Shown here piece after piece: positions 8,708-18,201 of a stretch of 64,000 nucleotides of DNA (position 1 is the first letter of the stretch; every line of letters begins with the position of its first letter). A program made the translations under genes and the position numbers. Below the pieces are notes generated by a model. It worked only from the letters and a program-made list of their open reading frames with translations, was not told the origin of the DNA and did not search any database. Source of the DNA: JAHDHW01 sp963793295 (GTDB lineage: Bacteria > Bacteroidota > Bacteroidia > Chitinophagales > Saprospiraceae); NCBI GenBank assembly GCA_963793295.1, contig CAWBZX010000013.1, positions 496,001 through 560,000 of the forward strand. The letters run 5' to 3'.

Positions 8708-9775
8708 ATGTTGTTAGACAAATTAGAGGCAATACAGGAGCGTTATCATTATTTGGAAGAACAACTTTCAGACCCTGAGGTAGTTTCTGACATGAAAAAA
8801 TTTAAAAAAGTAAGTAAAGAATATAAAAGCTTACAAGAGATAATCGAGACTTATAATGAGTACAAAGAGCTGTTGGGGAATATTAATACAGCCCAGGAAA
8901 TGATTGCTGAAGAAGATGGCGAAATGCAGCAAATGGCGCGAATGGAATTAGAGGAACTCTTGCCACAAAAAGAGGAAATAGAAGAAGAAATAAAACTGCT
9001 TTTAATTCCCAAAGATCCGGAAGATTCAAAAGATGTAATTTTTGAAATACGCTCAGGAACGGGCGGTGACGAGGCAAGTATTTTTGCAGGAGATCTTTAC
9101 AAAATGTACACCAAATATTTTGAAAGTAATGGTTTTGATGTAGAAATTCTGACCATAAATGAAGGGACCGTTGGCGGATACAACAAAATTGTTCTGGAAA
9201 TATCAGGAAATGACGTTTACGGGAGGCTAAAATTTGAATCAGGAGCACATCGTGTTCAGCGAGTTCCAAAAACAGAATCACAAGGAAGAGTTCATACTTC
9301 GGCTGCTACCGTCGTGGTTATGCCAAAATTTGAAATGGAAGATGTCAATATCAAAAAAGCGGATCTGAAAACGGACACCTTTCGTTCCAGTGGAGCAGGC
9401 GGACAACATGTCAATAAAACAGAATCAGGAGTCCGTTTTACTCACCTTCCTACGGGAATCGTTTCTGAAAGTACAGATGGTCGTTCTCAAATAAAAAACA
9501 GAGAAATTGCCTTGCAACGGCTTTATGTAAAAATCTACGAAACTCAAAAAGAAAAACACGAAAACGAAGTAGCTGCTCATCGAAGATCATTGGTTGGTAC
9601 CGGAGACCGCTCGGGGAAAATTCGAACCTATAATTATCCACAAAACAGAGTGACAGATCACCGTATCAATTTGACACTTTATAACCTTGATAAAATAATG
9701 GCAGGTGAATTAAATGAAATCATTGAGGCGCTACAAGTGGCTGAAAACGCTGAAAAAATGAAAGCTGGCGTATAA
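8708..9775 (+). CDS. prfA: Peptide chain release factor 1
   Basis: Reads UAA/UAG and triggers peptide release. The tripeptide anticodon region is Pro187-Lys188-Thr189 (the P-x-T form of RF1, not the S-P-F of RF2), and the catalytic GGQ is at 231-233 in GAGGQHVNKTESGVRF. Length of 355 residues is normal. The long leader makes translational or attenuation control possible. Convergent with the next gene. Confidence 0.97.
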   Translation: MLLDKLEAIQERYHYLEEQLSDPEVVSDMKKFKKVSKEYKSLQEIIETYNEYKELLGNINTAQEMIAEEDGEMQQMARMELEELLPQKEEIEEEIKLLLIPKDPEDSKDVIFEIRSGTGGDEASIFAGDLYKMYTKYFESNGFDVEILTINEGTVGGYNKIVLEISGNDVYGRLKFESGAHRVQRVPKTESQGRVHTSAATVVVMPKFEMEDVNIKKADLKTDTFRSSGAGGQHVNKTESGVRFTHLPTGIVSESTDGRSQIKNREIALQRLYVKIYETQKEKHENEVAAHRRSLVGTGDRSGKIRTYNYPQNRVTDHRINLTLYNLDKIMAGELNEIIEALQVAENAEKMKAGV

Positions 9776-9818
9776 TGTAAAAAGGTGTTATCGGTAGAAT
9801 AATTTTTCAGCATAAAAG

Positions 9819-12800
9819 CTAAAAATCTTTTCCAAGAGAAAAGTAAAAAACAGGATCTTGAACTACTCTTGTTTCAATACCCCAGGCATAATCCAATCGA
9901 ATAAAATATCCGAACAAAAGACTCCGTATTCCAAAACCGTATCCCGCAACTATCGGATCTCTAAAATAATTGACTTTGACATTTACGGTTGGTGGATTGG
10001 AGAGAAAAATGGTATTCAAAGGACTTTCTTCATCAAAAGGAGTGGAACCTTGCCACGCTGTTCCAACATCAAAGAAACCAACTAATTGAAAATTTCTAAA
10101 AAAGTTTGATTTTATATTTTTAGAAAAATATTTAAAAATGGGAACCCTCAACTCATTATTCAGCAACGCATAATTATTACCATTTCTGATATTATACTGA
10201 AATCCTCTAAGATTGCTTGCCAGAGTTTGGAATGCAAAATCATCAGAAATTGGGATAGGGACCTCATTGTTGAATCTTTGAAACAGCCAATTATCAACTC
10301 CTCCAAGAAAATAGAGAATTCTTTCTGAGCCAAAGGAGGTGGCTCCGGCAAAACGTGTTGCAAAAATGGAATGCTTGTCAATACGCTGATAATGCCTTGC
10401 ATCAACTCCAATCACCGTCATAAATCCTTTTTTGAAATCAAAAGTTACATTATCTAATAGATCAATATTTGCTTTCTTTACAATTTCAGCGAATATTTTA
10501 TAACGGGTCCCATTCTTTATATTGACTGCGACATCCAGCGTATTGTCAAATACATATTCAAGTTTTAATCCTAGGCGCTGTTGATTGAGTGAAGGAACTT
10601 CAAAAGTATTCCGTTCGGTCGCCAATAAAAATGTTCTATCGAAACGCAGTGTTCCAGTAAGTCGTAGACTTCTAAAAATATCAAGCGGATAGCGGACTTC
10701 CATTTGACCAAGCAAAACGGTTTCTTTAGACTTTCCTGGGACAGATCCTCCATTGTCGAAGGTATATTTTAAATTACGACGGTAAACCGCATAACGCTTG
10801 TCAAGCCTCTTTTTCTTATCATCAAAAACAATGAAATATTCAGCACCATTAAAAGTTGTAGGAATTCTCACTCCCATGTTAAATTGATAATCTTCGAAAA
10901 GATCTTTAAAATTAGCTTTCAGTAAAATTCCTAAAGGAGGATAACTGTATTGATCCTGAGTGCTTGCATAACTGTCAAGTCCTCCAAAAAGCAAACTGTT
11001 GTCTAGTTGCGTGGTTACATAATCTGTTCGAAATTTTAGCCGATAGGGAATTATATGAGATGGTTTGAATTTAAAAACCTTGCTTCTGTAAGGTTGAACA
11101 TCAGAAGGGCTTGTAGCAACGATCTCTGTTTTTCCCTGTGGCTGTATAGTAATACTGCCTTTATCCTCTTCAACGATAACCTCCGCAGGTTCTTCATCGT
11201 CATCAAATTCGCTTTGGAAAAGATAATTGTCAATATCTATTTTCCCTGTGTCTTGTTTTTCTTCCGGAACTTCTGAAATATCAGTTGGGGGTTCATCTAC
11301 TTCTTCAAGAATATTAGTTACATCTGGAAGAGGGGTTTCATCTATTTCAGGGTTGTTTTGTGAAATCAAAAATCTACCAAGAGCATTTAAACGCTGTTCC
11401 TGATATCGGGTAAACACAGGTGTCTGCGTTTTTATCGAATCAATTTTCTGAAGATAAAATTTATTAATCCCCTCAATTTTAACGCTTTCAACAAACTTTC
11501 CGGTTTTTGGAGAAAAATGCTGTTCAAAAATGTTGAAACTATAATTTGTCGTATTATGATTGATTGCCCGTTGTTTGATTACTGGTTGAATAATAATGGT
11601 GTCAATCAAAGTAGAATCAAGTAAAGATAGTGTGGAATCCCGATGTAAAATTATTTCGGATCCATCTGTCAATGTAATTACCTGTTCATAAAAAGCGATA
11701 TAATCTTCCAGATAACCAAGCTGACGATTGTAGATTCCATTTTCATCAGTGATAAATGTAAAATGAGTTGAATCGACAGCCATAGGCATACGTTCATTTG
11801 CTAATGGTGTATGAGTAACTCTTACAAGCTCTTTTGATTTGGTTTCAAGATTATAATAATAAATATCGAAAGTATTGATTGGTAGAATACTGTCAAGCCT
11901 CATCATTGAACGAAGCATCGAATCTTGTCGATTCGAAGTAAACATGATTCCTTTTTGATCACCCATTTTAACAAAAGAAGCGTCCAAATCATCATAAAAA
12001 TCATTTGTGATCCGTTCGCTTTGTCGTGTATTTAAATAATAAAGGAAGATATCAGAAAAGCCCCTTACTGTCGCTGAAAAAACCATTTGCACCGGATTGA
12101 TAAAATCCATACTATAAACACGATGGTATTCGGTGGCTAAGTCTTCAGTTTTGGTTTCTTTGGTATTGAGGTCATAAATCATAAGCTTTGGCACATCGTG
12201 TTTTTCGTACATCACTGCGATTTCCATATTGTTTGGACTCCAGGAAATTAATGGATAATTGTAATCAGTAGCTTGAAATGCATTGCGGAAACCACCTTTT
12301 TGGATGACTTCACGATCTCCACTCCGGATATCCTGGATATAAACTTTGTATTTACCTATTTCATTAGCTACATAAGCTATTTTTTTGCCGTTCGGGCTAA
12401 GTTTAAGCTGGGTAAGCGGAAGTTTTCTTTTGTTTTTTACTTTTATTTTTCTTCCATCCGGCTTATCCGTAAGCTCAGCCTCAGATTTATATCGTTGTTT
12501 AAAATAGTCTTCCCAGTTTCTTGCTGTTTTTCCATATGAGGAGCCCAAAACATACAAAAACCCACTATCGATACTTCTGTTGATGCGCGTCAAATAAAGC
12601 AGGTTAGAAACGGTTGATTTTCCATAATTCTGACTGATAAAGTACCACATCGAATGACCGGCCAGCTTTGGGTTTTCTTCTGCAAATTTGTTGAAATCTT
12701 TATAATCAGAATTTAAAATCACATCTCGCAATTGATTGTCGAGAGAAGTACTCCATTCTTCTCCAATGTATGAGATAAGCCCTACTTTAAACCATTCCGG

Positions 12801-13310
12801 CAAATTGAGCATTACAGCATTTTGAACAATCTCCTGTAAGTTGGATCCGAAAAGCATAGCATTCAAAAAAACAGAAGCAACGCCTTCTCTGATTTGAGCG
12901 CGAAGATGATTGTGATCTCCATTGAAGTAAACAAATATTTTGTTTCCGACTATTTTGGTCTGCCCGCCTGTATTTACAAAAGCCTCTTCGCTACCAATAT
13001 TACTTTGCTTAAGGTCAGTAAGATCGGTATAAACAATAATCTCAATTTTGTCATTCATCCGATGTTCTAAGATACCTTGGACAGCGTCATAATCTAATTC
13101 TGCGATTTGAACGACAGACTGTGCAATATTTCGACCTTGTCCATAGAAAAAAGTAATGAAATTGATACTTTCATATTGCATCCATTCTTTAAAATCATCA
13201 TGGTATTGTACCCGATTTTTACCAAATTCAACCTGAGTGCCTTGAGCAGTCACAACAGACCAACTAAGCAAGGAAAGTAAAAGCGACACGAGATAAGTAT
13301 AATTGCGCAT
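9819..13310 (-). CDS. Large outer-membrane protein: degenerate peptidase-MA-like domain, TolB-like propeller, Omp85-like barrel
   Basis: A 1163-residue exported protein. A signal peptide ends near residue 22 (VVTAQ). Residues about 30-270 resemble the gluzincin peptidase-MA domain, but where HExxH is expected the sequence reads REGVAS, and the later LPEWFKVGLISY lacks the usual acidic residue, so it looks catalytically dead. About 290-560 holds PD40/TolB-type propeller blades (LSPNGKKIAYVAN, ISWSPNNMEIAV). A long acidic linker follows, then about 400 residues of beta-barrel strands ending in FYFSLGKDF with a terminal Phe, typical of outer-membrane proteins. Role unknown; perhaps envelope assembly or anchoring. 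Confidence 0.75.
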   Translation of the reverse strand: MRNYTYLVSLLLSLLSWSVVTAQGTQVEFGKNRVQYHDDFKEWMQYESINFITFFYGQGRNIAQSVVQIAELDYDAVQGILEHRMNDKIEIIVYTDLTDLKQSNIGSEEAFVNTGGQTKIVGNKIFVYFNGDHNHLRAQIREGVASVFLNAMLFGSNLQEIVQNAVMLNLPEWFKVGLISYIGEEWSTSLDNQLRDVILNSDYKDFNKFAEENPKLAGHSMWYFISQNYGKSTVSNLLYLTRINRSIDSGFLYVLGSSYGKTARNWEDYFKQRYKSEAELTDKPDGRKIKVKNKRKLPLTQLKLSPNGKKIAYVANEIGKYKVYIQDIRSGDREVIQKGGFRNAFQATDYNYPLISWSPNNMEIAVMYEKHDVPKLMIYDLNTKETKTEDLATEYHRVYSMDFINPVQMVFSATVRGFSDIFLYYLNTRQSERITNDFYDDLDASFVKMGDQKGIMFTSNRQDSMLRSMMRLDSILPINTFDIYYYNLETKSKELVRVTHTPLANERMPMAVDSTHFTFITDENGIYNRQLGYLEDYIAFYEQVITLTDGSEIILHRDSTLSLLDSTLIDTIIIQPVIKQRAINHNTTNYSFNIFEQHFSPKTGKFVESVKIEGINKFYLQKIDSIKTQTPVFTRYQEQRLNALGRFLISQNNPEIDETPLPDVTNILEEVDEPPTDISEVPEEKQDTGKIDIDNYLFQSEFDDDEEPAEVIVEEDKGSITIQPQGKTEIVATSPSDVQPYRSKVFKFKPSHIIPYRLKFRTDYVTTQLDNSLLFGGLDSYASTQDQYSYPPLGILLKANFKDLFEDYQFNMGVRIPTTFNGAEYFIVFDDKKKRLDKRYAVYRRNLKYTFDNGGSVPGKSKETVLLGQMEVRYPLDIFRSLRLTGTLRFDRTFLLATERNTFEVPSLNQQRLGLKLEYVFDNTLDVAVNIKNGTRYKIFAEIVKKANIDLLDNVTFDFKKGFMTVIGVDARHYQRIDKHSIFATRFAGATSFGSERILYFLGGVDNWLFQRFNNEVPIPISDDFAFQTLASNLRGFQYNIRNGNNYALLNNELRVPIFKYFSKNIKSNFFRNFQLVGFFDVGTAWQGSTPFDEESPLNTIFLSNPPTVNVKVNYFRDPIVAGYGFGIRSLLFGYFIRLDYAWGIETRVVQDPVFYFSLGKDF

Positions 13311-13544
13311 AGGTTGATTTTTATCGGAAGGTATCTAAACCTTTTTTATCATCTCATTTTATAACTGTACAAGTCTTTAAATATGAGTTTTTTTAGACAT
13401 AATGTCAATGTGAATCATTAGTTAGTGTATTTTTGCAAACAATAATATTTGAAAGAAGTTGATGGCTCTGTTTGATAAAATGAATATCCGTAGTCAACTT
13501 ACAAACAAATATGCTTATTTACGCAATATTTTAACGGTAAAAAT

Positions 13545-14186
13545 ATGACCCTTGTTGCCAAATTTACTTTCAATCCTTTTCAGGAGAACACTTACGTCTT
13601 GTACGATGAGACGAAAGAATGTGTTATTATAGATCCGGGCTGTTATGATGAAGATGAAAAATCTGAATTAGTTAGTTTCATTGAACAGAAAAATTTGAAG
13701 CCCGTTCGATTGATCAACACCCATTGTCATATTGATCATGTTTATGGCAATCACTTTATCATTGAAAAGTATCATTTACCTCTTGAAATCCATGAAGGTG
13801 AATTGCCTGTCTTGAATGCAGTTCCCCAAATGAGTATGATGTATGGAATTCCCTTTAGTGATCCTATTCCAACGGTTGAAAAGTTTATTAAAGAAGGAGA
13901 TATTGTAAAATTTGGAAACTCAAGTTTGGAATCGATATTTACGCCAGGTCACTCTCCTGCAAGCCTTTCGTTTTTTTGTAAAAAGGCTAATTTCATTATA
14001 GCTGGAGATGTACTTTTTTATGGGAGCATTGGCAGAACCGATCTTCCCGGAGGGAATTATAACACGTTAATTTCAAGTATTAAAGATAAACTTTTTCCGC
14101 TTGGTGATGAAGTTGAAGTATTTCCGGGGCATGGGCCGAAAACGACTATTGGATATGAAAAAAAGACGAATCCATTTTTAATTTAA
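13545..14186 (+). CDS. Metallo-beta-lactamase-fold hydrolase, glyoxalase II-like
   Basis: A cytosolic 213-residue single-domain MBL protein. The metal motif is THCHIDH (His60, His62, Asp64, His65), followed by the TPGHSPASLSFF histidine, the bridging Asp in IAGDVLFYGSIGRTDLPGG and the last His in VFPGHGPKT. These match the small YcbL/glyoxalase II-like group acting on thioesters; the substrate is not fixed by the sequence. It is divergent from the preceding large gene and overlaps rnhB by 4 nt at their 3-prime ends. Confidence 0.88.
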   Translation: MTLVAKFTFNPFQENTYVLYDETKECVIIDPGCYDEDEKSELVSFIEQKNLKPVRLINTHCHIDHVYGNHFIIEKYHLPLEIHEGELPVLNAVPQMSMMYGIPFSDPIPTVEKFIKEGDIVKFGNSSLESIFTPGHSPASLSFFCKKANFIIAGDVLFYGSIGRTDLPGGNYNTLISSIKDKLFPLGDEVEVFPGHGPKTTIGYEKKTNPFLI

Positions 14187-14785
14187 AAAAGAGTTTTTTG
14201 AATAGTATCAGGTAATAATCGGAAGGATTTTCGGTGATGTTTGCATGATCCAAATTGTTGAATGGCTGTCCGATGTACACGTGTAGGATATCCTTTATTT
14301 TGTTCCCAACAATAATGAGGATGTTGTAGTGCTAAATTTTCCATATAATCATCCCGGTAGGTTTTGGCAAGGATTGAAGCTGCTGCTATAGGCATAAATT
14401 TTCCGTCTCCTTTTATGATACAATGATGAGAGATATTTTTATAAGGCTTAAAACGGTTGCCATCAATAAGCAATGCCGTGGGAAGGATACTTAGTTGATC
14501 AATTGCCCGATGCATGGCTAAAAAAGAAGCATTCAGGATATTGATTTCATCAATTTCTTTTGGATCAACCTGTGCGACGGCCCAGGCAATCGCTTCTCTT
14601 TCAATAACGATTCTCAATGTTTTTCGATTTTTTTCGGAAAGTTGCTTGGAGTCATTCAACAGATCATCGGAGAAATCAGTGGGTAATATTACAGCTGCTG
14701 CGAAAACTGGCCCGGCTAAACAACCTCGTCCGGCTTCATCACATCCGGCTTCTGTTTCATTTCTGTTGAGGTATGGTGCAAGCAT
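14183..14785 (-). CDS. rnhB: Ribonuclease HII
   Basis: Removes ribonucleotides and RNA primers from RNA-DNA hybrids. The active-site motif EAGCDEAGRGCLAGPV and later DGNRF and ASILAKTYRDDYM are diagnostic. The frame extends up to 14875 into the end of the upstream OmpA gene, but the ATG at 14785 gives MLAPYLNRNETEAGCDEAG, matching the family start and a 200-residue length, so it is preferred. Probably transcribed with the upstream OmpA-family gene. Confidence 0.93.
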   Translation of the reverse strand: MLAPYLNRNETEAGCDEAGRGCLAGPVFAAAVILPTDFSDDLLNDSKQLSEKNRKTLRIVIEREAIAWAVAQVDPKEIDEINILNASFLAMHRAIDQLSILPTALLIDGNRFKPYKNISHHCIIKGDGKFMPIAAASILAKTYRDDYMENLALQHPHYCWEQNKGYPTRVHRTAIQQFGSCKHHRKSFRLLPDTIQKTLF

Positions 14786-14849
14786 AGAAAAGAAAGTTTG
14801 TGGTAAACTTACAAATCCTTTTCCTTTTTGAATAAAAAAATTTTGGAGT

Positions 14850-15962
14850 TTATTTTCGAATGACCAGGAATTCAACCCGACGGTTCAACTGGCGACCTTT
14901 GGTATTGCTGTTGTTAGCAATAGGATGCGTATCTCCGTAACCGGCATAGCGGGTTCGACTTTTTTCGATGCCCCTTTCATTAAGAAATTCCACTACGGCT
15001 TTGGCTCGTTTTCTTGAAAGATAAACATTGTAATCATTTTCACCAATGCTGTCTGTATGTCCTCTGATTTCAATGATCAAAGAAGGATTTTCTTTCATCA
15101 ATTTTAGTAGCTTATTAAGCTCGATATAGGAACGGGGATGCAACTCTGCCTTGTCGTGATCGAAAAAGATATTACTCAATTGAACAACTTTGCCTTCTTC
15201 AATGGTAATACAGCAGAGGTCATTTTCTTTAATGGGTACTTCGAGAATCGGTTTTTCTTTTTTCACCAAAATATCATCAATATAATAATAGCCATAGCTA
15301 AGTGCAGAAGTTCCTGGTGATCGAATATTGGTAAGGCTGTCCGCAAAAAAATTACCGATGACCAGATATTCTGCTTCAGTTGTTGCTTTAAACCTTCCTG
15401 AAATTTTTACCCAACGATGGCCCGGGGCGGAAATTACTTCTGCTGTCGAAATTTGAGGTTGAAGATTGAGCGGCCCATCGGTATTGACATTGAGCTTCTC
15501 GTCAGAAAAATACATTCCAATCCCATTCACTTTAAGTGAAAGTGGTAGATGGCTCACCCAGAATTCAGCATAATATTTTTGATTGATAACTAATGGTTCC
15601 CGAAGTTGAATCTGTATATATTCTCGGCAATGTGGTTTTCCTTTCGTGCAGCCATAAACCGTAATACCTGACATGGATTCGCCAGTATGCGGTTTTTGCT
15701 CTCCAAACCCTTTTGCTGCCCAATGAGAAGGTACCCTCACCTTTGGACCAAAAACGTCTGGCGAAGCTGCTGTGGCTGAACTCCAATATTTCATGACATC
15801 TGTGTAATGTTTCCCTTTGTAAAACCATCCGATAGGCGTACTTGAATATTTTTCAAAACTGGGATTAGGGATAATATTATCAGAATCTAATTCAGATGCG
15901 GTTTGTGAAAAAGCAGAACAGTTGAGCAATAAAGAAAATATGAAAAAGTTGAATAACTTCAT
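14850..15962 (-). CDS. OmpA-family protein with an N-terminal carbohydrate-binding-like domain
   Basis: A 370-residue exported protein. A signal peptide (about 1-19) is followed by a jelly-roll-like region (about 25-235) that starts NIIPNPSFEKY, as in galactose-binding-like modules, and a C-terminal OmpA peptidoglycan-binding domain (about 255-370) with IEIRGHTDSIG, LSRKRAKAVVEFL and QLNRRVEF. The last domain should bind diaminopimelate in peptidoglycan, while the first may hold glycans or protein. It overlaps the open frame of rnhB. Confidence 0.82.
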   Translation of the reverse strand: MKLFNFFIFSLLLNCSAFSQTASELDSDNIIPNPSFEKYSSTPIGWFYKGKHYTDVMKYWSSATAASPDVFGPKVRVPSHWAAKGFGEQKPHTGESMSGITVYGCTKGKPHCREYIQIQLREPLVINQKYYAEFWVSHLPLSLKVNGIGMYFSDEKLNVNTDGPLNLQPQISTAEVISAPGHRWVKISGRFKATTEAEYLVIGNFFADSLTNIRSPGTSALSYGYYYIDDILVKKEKPILEVPIKENDLCCITIEEGKVVQLSNIFFDHDKAELHPRSYIELNKLLKLMKENPSLIIEIRGHTDSIGENDYNVYLSRKRAKAVVEFLNERGIEKSRTRYAGYGDTHPIANNSNTKGRQLNRRVEFLVIRK

Positions 15963-16043
15963 TTAATATTTAACTGGTCTTTCAATAAACGGTTTATCTG
16001 AGGGTTGCTGTATGTTGATGCCATTTATTTTCTATTGAAACTG

Positions 16044-17147
16044 CTAGTTTTCAATGTTTACTTCAGTAGGCATGTTCATATCTTTGGTATCACTTCCTTC
16101 TTTAGTTGTATTTACACCATACTGAAAACGGTACAAGGCCTGAATGCCTTTGTCGTTTACAACTTGATCGTACACGTTTTGAAGTAAGGCTGAGTTGATA
16201 CTTGAAGCTTCAGAGATTTCTAGCAGTTGCGCAGTGTTTTTTTCAACTTTTACTAAATCGAAAACAGAGCGAATTCCAATATTTCGCAGTTCTGTAATAT
16301 TTTCTTTTACATAGCATATAAGCTTTGCTTGTCCGATCCAATCTAACAAGAGCCTTACTCCAAAAGGAGTTTCTATCAACAACTTTGTTAAGCTTGCTTC
16401 AGAAAGATTCTGAGCATTATCAATTCCTATTTCATTTAATCGCTCTTTATGCTGCATGCTCATTCCTTCAATTTTATAAAGAGAAAGTGCTTCGTCATTT
16501 AATTTGTCAGGGCTTACAAAGTTTTTGTAAAGATTGATCAGATAACTTAAAACGCGTTCAGGAAACATGCCGGTTAGAAAAGAAATTGCGCCAAGTGATG
16601 ATTTAAAACTAAGTACATTAGCACTGCTGTCTGCACCGATAACAAAAGACAGCACCAAAGCAATAACAGATGCTAAAATGATACGAATACCCGCGCTGTA
16701 ATATACATTTGGGGCCAGGTCATATGCAATCAGTCGGCGGATAATGTTTTGAGCTGACCACAAAAATCCACCTAGAAAAGCCATTGACAAAACGGCAATA
16801 CTTTGGTAAATTAATGGTTTGTTGCCTTCTCCAAAGAATGCTCCGGTAAGAAATAAATTATCATTTATATCCGATGCAAATTGTTCTGCAAATGTAAAAT
16901 AGGAAACCGCAAGAAGACATACCGTCGTTGCAAATAAAACGGGAAGAAAATATTTGGAAGCAGAATAACTATCCTCAACTCTGCGACTTGAATCGATTTT
17001 CATATCATCCAAAGCCTTTTTATATTCCACTTTTTTATTGCCAACCATAGCCTTTAAAAAAGTCATAGCGGTCAATGGCATGAAACCGCCAATAATGATA
17101 ATGATTATAATTTTTGAAAAAACGGAAAAAGTAAATATGACTAACAT
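16044..17147 (-). CDS. Uncharacterised membrane protein with a soluble helical C-terminus
   Basis: Not recognised. A 367-residue protein with an N-terminal hydrophobic run rich in Ile, then further hydrophobic segments at about 67-87, 110-128 and 150-172, and a soluble helical C-terminal half. That half contains segments such as RLNEIGIDNAQNLSEASLTK that resemble helix-hairpin-helix (DUF4332-like) modules found in nucleic-acid or protein-binding proteins. Standing alone on the minus strand between OmpA and YwqG-like genes, its job is unknown. Confidence 0.55.
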   Translation of the reverse strand: MLVIFTFSVFSKIIIIIIIGGFMPLTAMTFLKAMVGNKKVEYKKALDDMKIDSSRRVEDSYSASKYFLPVLFATTVCLLAVSYFTFAEQFASDINDNLFLTGAFFGEGNKPLIYQSIAVLSMAFLGGFLWSAQNIIRRLIAYDLAPNVYYSAGIRIILASVIALVLSFVIGADSSANVLSFKSSLGAISFLTGMFPERVLSYLINLYKNFVSPDKLNDEALSLYKIEGMSMQHKERLNEIGIDNAQNLSEASLTKLLIETPFGVRLLLDWIGQAKLICYVKENITELRNIGIRSVFDLVKVEKNTAQLLEISEASSINSALLQNVYDQVVNDKGIQALYRFQYGVNTTKEGSDTKDMNMPTEVNIEN

Positions 17148-17283
17148 GGCTTTTCTTTGTTTTGGGGAGTGATTAAAAAATAGGCAACAAAACGAATAAA
17201 ACTACACCAAATAGTGGGTTTTAGCTATATGAATGAAAACAATATAATTAAATTTTAAAAACATTCAAAATTATTGTTATACG

Positions 17284-18075
17284 TTAAGGAGAGTCCCAGT
17301 TATAATAAACGTTGGAAAAATCCTGCTGCTGCAAATTTTTAGGATCAATGAAAAAATTGGCGATACCCTGGTCTCCCCAGGTACATTTAATATTTTCGTC
17401 GGAATCCAGCTGAAAAAGTAGTTGAAGTGCAATCGATTGCTTGTAGCGAGGGTCTTCCTGTGTGAAGTGAGCATATCCCCCCAATTTGTGGCCAGCGCTG
17501 CGTACGGTTTGATTATAATCTTCCCATATCTCCCATTCTTTATCACCAAACTGATAGAAAAAGTCTTCGCCAAGCAAATGGTCAAAGTTGTGATCAACTG
17601 TTGGGACATACTCCTCACCAAGTTGAAATTTCAAAGGATAAGAAACCTTCGTATCAATCGGATCACGCATAAAGTTGCGAAGAAAAGAAAAGTCAGTTAC
17701 CAATTGACTTTCATCTTTGATGAGCTTTTTGTAAAAAACGACTCTAAATCCATCCTGAGAAAAAGGGTCATTTAATTCCGATCCATAAAATGGATCATCA
17801 GAAATATAAAACTGAAGGATACCTTCATTAGGAAAAGGAGGTAAAGAAGGCATTTCCTCAAAATTGAATTGGGCTAAAAATAGCAATTGATTTCCCTCAA
17901 GATCAACGGGATAGATTGCATTTTTTGGAAAATAAGGATTTCCTCCTATTTTGCTTTGCCACCAATTCGTCTCGCTTGCTTGTTGAGGTATTATTTTTAT
18001 AAATGGTTTAGCCGTTGACCTGATCGTTGCTTCAAAAGCTTGTAATTCTTTTGGCAAATTTAGTTTGGATGTCAT
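17284..18075 (-). CDS. YwqG-like (DUF1963) protein
   Basis: A cytosolic protein of the DUF1963/YwqG family, whose biochemical role is unknown. Family-like features are SKIGGNPYFPKN, LLFLAQFNFEEMP and ILQFYIS, with a C-terminal cluster HFTQEDPRY and LLFQLDSDENI. The frame is open to 18114, but the ATG at 18075 (MTSKLNLPKELQAF) is the more usual start, giving 263 residues. Divergent from the transglutaminase-like gene. Confidence 0.75.
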   Translation of the reverse strand: MTSKLNLPKELQAFEATIRSTAKPFIKIIPQQASETNWWQSKIGGNPYFPKNAIYPVDLEGNQLLFLAQFNFEEMPSLPPFPNEGILQFYISDDPFYGSELNDPFSQDGFRVVFYKKLIKDESQLVTDFSFLRNFMRDPIDTKVSYPLKFQLGEEYVPTVDHNFDHLLGEDFFYQFGDKEWEIWEDYNQTVRSAGHKLGGYAHFTQEDPRYKQSIALQLLFQLDSDENIKCTWGDQGIANFFIDPKNLQQQDFSNVYYNWDSP

Positions 18076-18201
18076 GAGGTGAAAATACAAATTAAATTGA
18101 TTAAACGTTTTCAATATGTCAATGCGATAATTATTGAAATCTGTTTTTGATAATCGCGAAAAAATTCAATGAGAAGAAATAAAAATACTTAATTTAAATT
18201 A

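Noticed and set aside
17094..17125. Poly-Ile stretch as a coding repeat of interest
   Set aside because: It comes from an AT-rich triplet run in a membrane-helix region and is probably only a hydrophobic anchor.
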